Shown piece after piece: positions 59,177 through 64,000 of a stretch of DNA of 64,000 nt. Origin of the DNA: VRUE01 sp963742535 (GTDB lineage: Bacteria > Actinomycetota > Thermoleophilia > Solirubrobacterales > 70-9). The stretch covers positions 62,001 to 126,000 of the forward strand of contig CAVUMC010000002.1 in assembly GCA_963742535.1 (NCBI GenBank), in the 5' to 3' direction. The notes beneath the pieces are model-generated. The model worked only from the letters and a program-made list of their open reading frames with translations, searched no databases and was not told the origin of the DNA. The stretch's first letter is position 1, and every line of letters begins with the position of its first letter. A program made the translations under genes and the position numbers.

Positions 59177-60415
59177 TCAATCCTCGCACAGGGCCAGGGC
59201 GGTACGGGCAGGTGCGAGCAGGTAGTGGGAACCGGTGACCAGGAGGACCCCCCCGGTGCGTGCGCGCGCCAGCTCGCGACCGCGCTGCAACGCTGCCGCC
59301 AGCTCGGGCTGCTGCTCGGCGGGGACTCCCGCCTCGGCGCAGGCGGCCGCGAGTTTGCCGGCAGCATGCGAGCCGACCCCGGGCAGACCGCGGGCTTGCA
59401 GCGCCGCCGGATCGAGCTCGGTGCAAACGGCGTAATCGAGGGCAGGCGCCAGGGCTCGGATCATCGCGCCGGCGTCCTTGTCCGCCAGTGCCGCCAGACA
59501 GGCGACCACCGGGCGGCCTCCAACGACTTCCCCCAGGGCCTCCGCCAAAACGGCAGCTCCGTCGGGGTTGTGGGCGACGTCGAGGAAGGTCAGCGGATCG
59601 TCACCGAGGCGCTCGAGACGGCCAGGGATGATGAGCTTGGCGGCGACAGCGGCGACCGCGGCTGGATCGAGAGCCCCGAGGAACGCCTCGGCCGCGGCGC
59701 AGGCAAGGGCGAAATTGCGCCGCTGGAATCGCCCGGGCGCGCGCAGCGCGACCTCCTCGCCGGGATCCTCCGGGGCGACAATCAGCTTCGCTCCGCGCTC
59801 AGCGGCAGTGCGCGCGGCGAGCTCAGCCACCGCCGGGCTGACCCGGCCCCGAACCAGGGTCGTGTGATCGCGCAGCACGGCGAGCTTCTCGGCGGCGATC
59901 TCGAGCTCGGTCTCACCCAGCAGCTCGGTGTGGTCGAGACCGATCGAGGTGAGCACGGTCACCTTTGAGGGAATCGTGTTGGTCGCGTCGAGCCTCCCTC
60001 CCAGTCCGGCCTCGATCACCGCGACCTGGACCCGCGCCGCGGCGAAGGCAACGAATGCCGCCCCGGTTGCGACCTCGAATTGGGTGACGGCGTCCCCCGC
60101 CCCGAGGCCGCGGTTCACCGTCTCGGCTGCCTGCGCGGTGCGCTCGACCGCATCGGCGAAGGAGTCGGCGTCGACCTGCCGGCCCCCGATCAGCACCCTT
60201 TCCGACCAGCGTTCGGGATGAGGCGAAACGCAGGCACCGGTAGGCAGGCCATGCGCTTCGAGCAGGGCGGCGATCATCCGCGTCACCGAGGACTTGCCGT
60301 TGGTGCCGACGACGTGGATCGAGGCGAAGCGGTTCTGGGGCAGTCCCAGCGCCGTGTTGAGGCGGTGCATCCGCTCGAGGCCGAGTTTCCAGCCCAGCGG
60401 CTCCAGCGAGTCCAA
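59177..60415 (-). CDS. folC: Folylpolyglutamate / dihydrofolate synthase
   Basis: 412 residues from the TTG at 60415. ATP-binding VVGTNGKSSVTRMIAALLEA (about 35-54), VIEAGLGGRLDATN, and VTVLTSIGLDHTELLGETEL (Mur-ligase-type). TFLDVAHNPDGAAVLAEAL is the second signature. In-frame codons upstream of the TTG read RIDPQQY, typical for the family, but contain no ATG, GTG or TTG, so the true start may be a non-standard codon (ATA at about 60427). Lies 14 nt after valS. Confidence 0.9.
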   Translation of the reverse strand: MDSLEPLGWKLGLERMHRLNTALGLPQNRFASIHVVGTNGKSSVTRMIAALLEAHGLPTGACVSPHPERWSERVLIGGRQVDADSFADAVERTAQAAETVNRGLGAGDAVTQFEVATGAAFVAFAAARVQVAVIEAGLGGRLDATNTIPSKVTVLTSIGLDHTELLGETELEIAAEKLAVLRDHTTLVRGRVSPAVAELAARTAAERGAKLIVAPEDPGEEVALRAPGRFQRRNFALACAAAEAFLGALDPAAVAAVAAKLIIPGRLERLGDDPLTFLDVAHNPDGAAVLAEALGEVVGGRPVVACLAALADKDAGAMIRALAPALDYAVCTELDPAALQARGLPGVGSHAAGKLAAACAEAGVPAEQQPELAAALQRGRELARARTGGVLLVTGSHYLLAPARTALALCED

Positions 60416-60429
60416 GTACTGCTGGGGAT

Positions 60430-63054
60430 CTATTCGGTGAGCTCCTCGAGCTCGGCCCGGTAGCGCTCCAGCTTTGCGCGCTCCTCGTCGACCAGCTCAG
60501 CCGGGGCGCGGGCGACGAACTTCTCGTTGGCCAACTTGCCCTCGGCGCGGGTGACCTCGGCGCGCAGTTCCTCGCGCCGCTTCTCCAGCCGTGCCGCCAC
60601 TGCCTCCGCATCGATCTCAGCCGAGGCGAGCACCCGGACCGGGCCGATGGCGGCGATCGGGTCTCCACCATTGCCGCCGAGCGCGATGCGGCTGAGGCGG
60701 CCGACGAACTCGTGCGGGGCCTCGCCCTCGACCTGTGCCGAGAGCTCGCTCTTGGCCGGGACCTCGACCATGTCGCGCCAAGCGCGCAGGCGCCGGGTCA
60801 GCTCGATCCCGCGCTCGACCTCGGCTTCGGCCTCGGAATCGAAGAGCGACTCCTCGACGACGGGGAAGCTGTGAACGGCGAGATGGCCGCGCTGACTTGG
60901 GTGGTAGGACCAGACCTCCTCGCTGACGAAGGGCATGATCGGGTGCAGCAGCGCCAGCGTCCGCTCCAGCAGCCAGAGCAGGTTGGCCGAGACCGCCTCC
61001 TCACCCTCGTACAGCCGCGGCTTGGCGATCTCCAGGTACCAGTCGCAGAGCTCAGACCAGAAGAAGGCGTAGGCCTCCGCAGCCGCGTGGGCGAAGTCGT
61101 AGGAATCGAGCTTCTCTGTGACAGACGCAATGGTGCGCTCCATCCGCGAGAGGATCCAGCGATCCTCGACCCGATCCAGGTTCAGCGTCCCTCGTTCGAC
61201 CGCCGCAGGAACTTGGTCCTGCGGCGCATTGAGGTGCGATTGATCTTGCTGGAATTTGCAATTCAGCAAGATCAATCGCGAGGCGTTCCAGAGCTTGTTC
61301 GAGAGGTCGCGGCCTTGCTGGACCTTGGCGTCCGAGTAGCGCACGTCCTGGGTCGAGGACATCGCCAGCAGGCCGAAGCGCAGGGCGTCGGCACCGTGGA
61401 CGTCGATCTCCTCCAGCGGGTCGATGCCGGTGCCGAGGCTCTTCGACATGCGGCGGCCGTCGCGGGCCTGGATCACCGAGTGCACGTAGACGTCTTGGAA
61501 GGGCACGTCACCGGCGAACTCGAGCCCGGTCATGATCATCCGCGCCACCCAGAGGAAGAGGATCTCGCGCGCGGTGGTGAGGAAGCTGGTCGGATAGAAG
61601 GCGCGCAGCTCCGGCGTGTCGTCGGGCCAGCCGAGCGTGGCGAAGGGCCAGATCGCCGAGCTGAACCAGGTGTCGAGCACGTCCTCCTCCTGGCGCAGCT
61701 CGCCGCCGCAGGAGCCGCAGCGCTGCGGCGCCGCCGTCGGGTCCTCGGCGACGAAAGTCTCTTCGCAGGCGTCGCAGTACCAGACCGGGATCCGGTGGCC
61801 CCACCAGAGCTGGCGCGAGATGCACCAGGGCCGGATCTCCCGCATCCAGTCGAGGTAGACGCGTTTCCACTGGCCGGGGGCGATCTTCACGCGGCCGCTT
61901 TCCACGGCCTCGATCGCGGGCGCCGCGAGCTCGTCCATGCGACAGAACCACTGCAACGAGATCAGCGGCTCGATCCGCTCGCCGGAGCGGTGCGAGAAGG
62001 GGACGGAGTGCGTGTATGGCTCTTCACCGCTGAGCACGCCCTCCTCGCGCAGGGCCTCGACCACCGCCACCTGCGCCTCGGCGGCAGTCATGCCGGCAAA
62101 CTGCTCCCCCGCTTCCGCGGTCAGCCGCCCGTCGGGGCCGATCGCGACGATCTCCTCGAGGCCGTGCTTGCGGCCGATTTCGAAGTCGTTGGGGTCGTGG
62201 CCGGGGGTGATCTTCAGCGCCCCGGTGCCGAACTCGGGGTCGACGTGCTCGTCGGCGATGATCGGCAGGCGCCTGCCGACCAGGGGCAGGACGCAGTGCT
62301 GGCCGACGAGATCCCCGTAGCGCTCGTCGCTTGGGTTCACGGCGACGGCGGTGTCGGCAAGCATCGTCTCCGGCCGCACCGTGGCGACCGTGAGCACGCG
62401 GTCGGAACCCTCGACCGGGTAGTCGATCGAGAAGAGCGTGTCCTCGACCTCGCGGTTCTCGACCTCCAGGTCCGAGATCGCCGAGTGCGAGCCCGGGTCC
62501 CAGTTGACCATGTAGTTGTCGCGGTAGATGTAGCCCTTGTCGTAGAGCTGCTTGAAGACGCGGTAGACGGCCTTGACGTAGCCCTCATCGAGGGTGAAGC
62601 GCTCACGCTCGTAGTCGCAGGAGGCACCGAGCCGCTTGTACTGCTCGACGATCCGCGAGCCGTACTCCTCGCGCCACTCCCAGACCCGCTTGACGAACTC
62701 CTCGCGGCCAAGATCGTGCCGCGAGACCCCTTCGGCCTTAAGCGTTTTCTCCACCACCGACTGCGTCGCGATCCCCGCATGGTCAGTCCCAAGGATCCAA
62801 AGCGAGTTCTTCCCCCGCATCCGGTTCATCCGCACCAGCGCGTCCTGCATCGACCCATTGAGCGCGTGCCCCATATGCAGCGCCCCAGTCACATTGGGCG
62901 GCGGAATAGCAACCGAAAAATTCTCCTCCGGGGAGCCCTCGGCCGACGGGTGGAAGTACCCGGCATCCATCCATTCACCGAAGATCCGGGACTCGACCTC
63001 GGTCGGGTCGTAGCGGGTGGTCTCCTCAAGCTTTTTGCGACGGGCGTCGTCCAC
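60430..63054 (-). CDS. valS: Valyl-tRNA synthetase
   Basis: 874 residues. HIGH motif PPPNVTGALHMGHALNGSMQ (about 52-71), editing domain CP1, KMSKS motif DGRRMSKSLGTGIDPLEEID (about 530), anticodon-binding domain and a C-terminal coiled-coil arm (KRREELRAEVTRAEGKLANE). Between ASRLILLN and EDRWILSRM there are about 32 residues, roughly twice the usual linker, encoded by two adjacent palindromes (61201-61279). GTG start with TAGACT 6 nt upstream. Confidence 0.96.
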   Translation of the reverse strand: MDDARRKKLEETTRYDPTEVESRIFGEWMDAGYFHPSAEGSPEENFSVAIPPPNVTGALHMGHALNGSMQDALVRMNRMRGKNSLWILGTDHAGIATQSVVEKTLKAEGVSRHDLGREEFVKRVWEWREEYGSRIVEQYKRLGASCDYERERFTLDEGYVKAVYRVFKQLYDKGYIYRDNYMVNWDPGSHSAISDLEVENREVEDTLFSIDYPVEGSDRVLTVATVRPETMLADTAVAVNPSDERYGDLVGQHCVLPLVGRRLPIIADEHVDPEFGTGALKITPGHDPNDFEIGRKHGLEEIVAIGPDGRLTAEAGEQFAGMTAAEAQVAVVEALREEGVLSGEEPYTHSVPFSHRSGERIEPLISLQWFCRMDELAAPAIEAVESGRVKIAPGQWKRVYLDWMREIRPWCISRQLWWGHRIPVWYCDACEETFVAEDPTAAPQRCGSCGGELRQEEDVLDTWFSSAIWPFATLGWPDDTPELRAFYPTSFLTTAREILFLWVARMIMTGLEFAGDVPFQDVYVHSVIQARDGRRMSKSLGTGIDPLEEIDVHGADALRFGLLAMSSTQDVRYSDAKVQQGRDLSNKLWNASRLILLNCKFQQDQSHLNAPQDQVPAAVERGTLNLDRVEDRWILSRMERTIASVTEKLDSYDFAHAAAEAYAFFWSELCDWYLEIAKPRLYEGEEAVSANLLWLLERTLALLHPIMPFVSEEVWSYHPSQRGHLAVHSFPVVEESLFDSEAEAEVERGIELTRRLRAWRDMVEVPAKSELSAQVEGEAPHEFVGRLSRIALGGNGGDPIAAIGPVRVLASAEIDAEAVAARLEKRREELRAEVTRAEGKLANEKFVARAPAELVDEERAKLERYRAELEELTE
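61201..61279. repeat. Two adjacent palindromes inside valS
   Basis: First: CGCCGCAGGA (61201-61210) / TCCTGCGGCG (61217-61226), perfect 10-bp stem, 6-nt loop. Second: GCGATTGATCTTGCTG (61236-61251) / CAGCAAGATCAATCGC (61264-61279), perfect 16-bp stem that extends inward by AATT/AATT after one bulged base. Both are translated in frame as part of ValRS. Confidence 0.7.
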
Positions 63055-63060
63055 GGGGCG

Positions 63061-63066
63061 AGTCTA
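63061..63066 (-). promoter_or_regulatory. valS: Candidate -10 box of valS
   Basis: TAGACT on the minus strand, 6 nt before the GTG at 63054. It lies between valS and hairpin-element copy 1. Confidence 0.5.
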
Positions 63067-63080
63067 AATAGGCGGGACCC

Positions 63081-63185
63081 TAGGGGTGGTGGTGCCCTTC
63101 CCTGAAAGCCGTCGCGCAGCTGAATTGGATATCCGCTTCATGGCCTACCTGCTTGAGCTTTCCGGGAAGGGCATCACCACCCCTA
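63081..63185 (+). repeat. 47-nt-loop hairpin element, copy 1
   Basis: Arms 63081-63102 and 63164-63185 pair over 22 bp with one G-U. After a T/C mismatch, GAAAGC (63104-63109) and GCTTTC (63157-63162) extend the stem by 6 bp. The loop 63110-63156 is 47 nt and begins CGTCGCGCAGCTGA, ends GCTTGA. Located in the 382-bp valS-clpX gap. Confidence 0.8.
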
Positions 63186-63326
63186 CCGTGCGCGGCGATC
63201 TCGACCTAGCCCTAGCTCGCGACAGGTCAAGAGGCTTGTGGCGAGCACGGCACGTCACTCACCGCGAAGCTTGCACCGAGAGCTTTCAGGTCAAAGGAGC
63301 TTCTGGCGGGAGCTCCGAAGGGACGC

Positions 63327-63431
63327 GGAGGGGTCGGGTGCCCCTCCAGCAAAGCTCAAGCGGGTACGCGGCGAAGCGCATATTCGACCCAGCTGCGCAA
63401 CGGCTTTGAGGGAGGGGCACCCGACCCCTCC
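63327..63431 (-). repeat. 47-nt-loop hairpin element, copy 2
   Basis: Arms 63327-63347 and 63411-63431 pair perfectly over 21 bp; a 2x2 internal loop is followed by CAAAGC/GCTTTG (6 bp). The loop 63356-63402 is 47 nt; on the minus strand it begins CGTTGCGCAGCTGG and ends GCTTGA, matching copy 1 at 36 of 47 positions. Inverted relative to copy 1. Starts 6 nt past the clpX stop. The 140 bp between the two copies contain no gene that I can support. Confidence 0.8.
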
Positions 63432-63436
63432 CCTCC

Positions 63437-64000
63437 CTACGCAGATTCTTCGCTCAATTCCTCACTGATGTCGCCGATGTCCTGAGGCGCAGCCTCTGTA
63501 ACGAGAGTCGGACGACGGCCTTGCTCGATCGTCTCCTTCGTGACCACGCACTTGGTCACGTCGCGCCGAGAAGGCAGCTCGAACTGCACGTCCAAGAGCG
63601 TCTCCTCGAGGATCGAGCGCAGGCCGCGGGCGCCGGTCTCCCGCTCCAGCGCCTTATCGGCGATCGCGTCGAGGCTGTCGTCGGCGAAGACCAGCTCGAT
63701 CTCATCGAACTCGAAGAAGCGCTGGAACTGCTTGGTCAGGGCGTGCTTGGGCTCGGTCAGAATCGTGATCAGGTCGGCGCGGCTGAGCTGGTGAAGCGCG
63801 GCGACGACCGGCAGGCGGCCGATGAACTCGGGGATCAGGCCGTATTCCATGAGGTCCTCGGGCAACACCTGCTCGAACCACTCGCCGGTGTCCTCCTTCT
63901 CCTCGCGCGAGGAGATCGCGGCGCCGAATCCCATCCCACGGTCACCGACGCGGCGCTCGATCACCTTGTCGAGTTCGGCGAAGGAACCGCCGCAGACGAA
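63437..64000 (-). CDS. clpX: ATP-dependent Clp protease ATP-binding subunit ClpX, C-terminal part
   Basis: The frame is open to the right edge, so the N-terminal part is outside. Visible 187 residues begin FVCGGSFAELDKVIERRVGD, continue through the sensor region (LIPEFIGRLPVVAALHQLSR) and end with the small domain (LERETGARGLRSILEETLLD). These match the C-terminal AAA+ region of ClpX. An acidic tail (DIGDISEELSEESA) closes the protein. ClpX unfolds substrates for ClpP. Confidence 0.94.
   Translation of the reverse strand, partial: FVCGGSFAELDKVIERRVGDRGMGFGAAISSREEKEDTGEWFEQVLPEDLMEYGLIPEFIGRLPVVAALHQLSRADLITILTEPKHALTKQFQRFFEFDEIELVFADDSLDAIADKALERETGARGLRSILEETLLDVQFELPSRRDVTKCVVTKETIEQGRRPTLVTEAAPQDIGDISEELSEESA

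Noticed and set aside
63081..63185. Hairpin copy 1 as a T-box or other leader regulating valS
   Set aside because: No T-box motif is visible, and the likely valS -10 box (63061-63066) lies between the hairpin and the gene, so the hairpin would not be in the main valS mRNA. The other copies are not near tRNA synthetase starts.
63081..63431. Hairpin elements as integron attC sites
   Set aside because: The R' and R'' core sites (GTTRRRY/RYYYAAC) are missing, no integrase or cassette array is present, and spacing is wrong.

Overview
The window is a high-GC bacterial chromosome segment packed with core genes, most of them on the minus strand. Gene content and style suggest an actinobacterium of the Thermoleophilia/Solirubrobacterales type: very high GC, GTG and TTG starts, a PHP-domain DnaE, an Rpf-like lytic protein, and many promoters placed directly against start codons. 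That placement is inference; there is no rRNA in the window to confirm it.

Layout. 1-4 kb: cysteine synthesis (cysK-cysE) with a CymR-like Rrf2 regulator, small membrane and STAS-like proteins, and the start of a lipoprotein that runs off the left edge. 4-12 kb: a LuxR response regulator, an HDOD-LuxR fusion, gltX, a flavoprotein fused to a DUF2834-like membrane domain with its XRE/MmyB-like regulator, nfo, and an acyl-CoA dehydrogenase. 12-17 kb: a Cys-rich protein, dnaE, and an Rpf-like wall protein. 17-28 kb: one long run that in transcription order reads rRNA/tRNA methyltransferase, pheS, pheT, argC, argJ, argB, argD, two unknown genes, argG. 28-34.5 kb: rplT, rpmI, infC and thrS, with a wecB gene on the opposite strand splitting infC from rpmI, then a large membrane protein. 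34.6-41 kb: accessory genes (excalibur protein, AraC/VOC pair, tRNA-Val, zwf, secreted protease, tRNA-Cys, DUF2630). 41-47 kb: proB-proA-nadD-rsfS-coiled-coil operon and a plus-strand acyltransferase broken by five frameshifts. 47-64 kb: a long envelope and housekeeping run in transcription order clpX (partial), valS, folC, small membrane genes, ndk, maf, mreB, mreC, mreD, mrdA, rodA, rng, rplU, rpmA, obgE.

Three observations stand out. First, three copies of an unfamiliar structured element (two in the clpX-valS gap, one in the rpmA-obgE gap) share a stem of 27-29 bp, an apical loop of exactly 47 nt that begins CGTYGCGCAGCTG, and stem arms that differ between copies but stay complementary. 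Second, at least thirteen genes have a TANNNT hexamer 6-9 nt upstream of the start codon and usually no Shine-Dalgarno sequence, which points to widespread leaderless transcription; the same rule suggests an AUC start for thrS. Third, pheS and mreD each contain one frameshift and the acyltransferase contains five, so either the assembly has indel errors or some genes are decaying.
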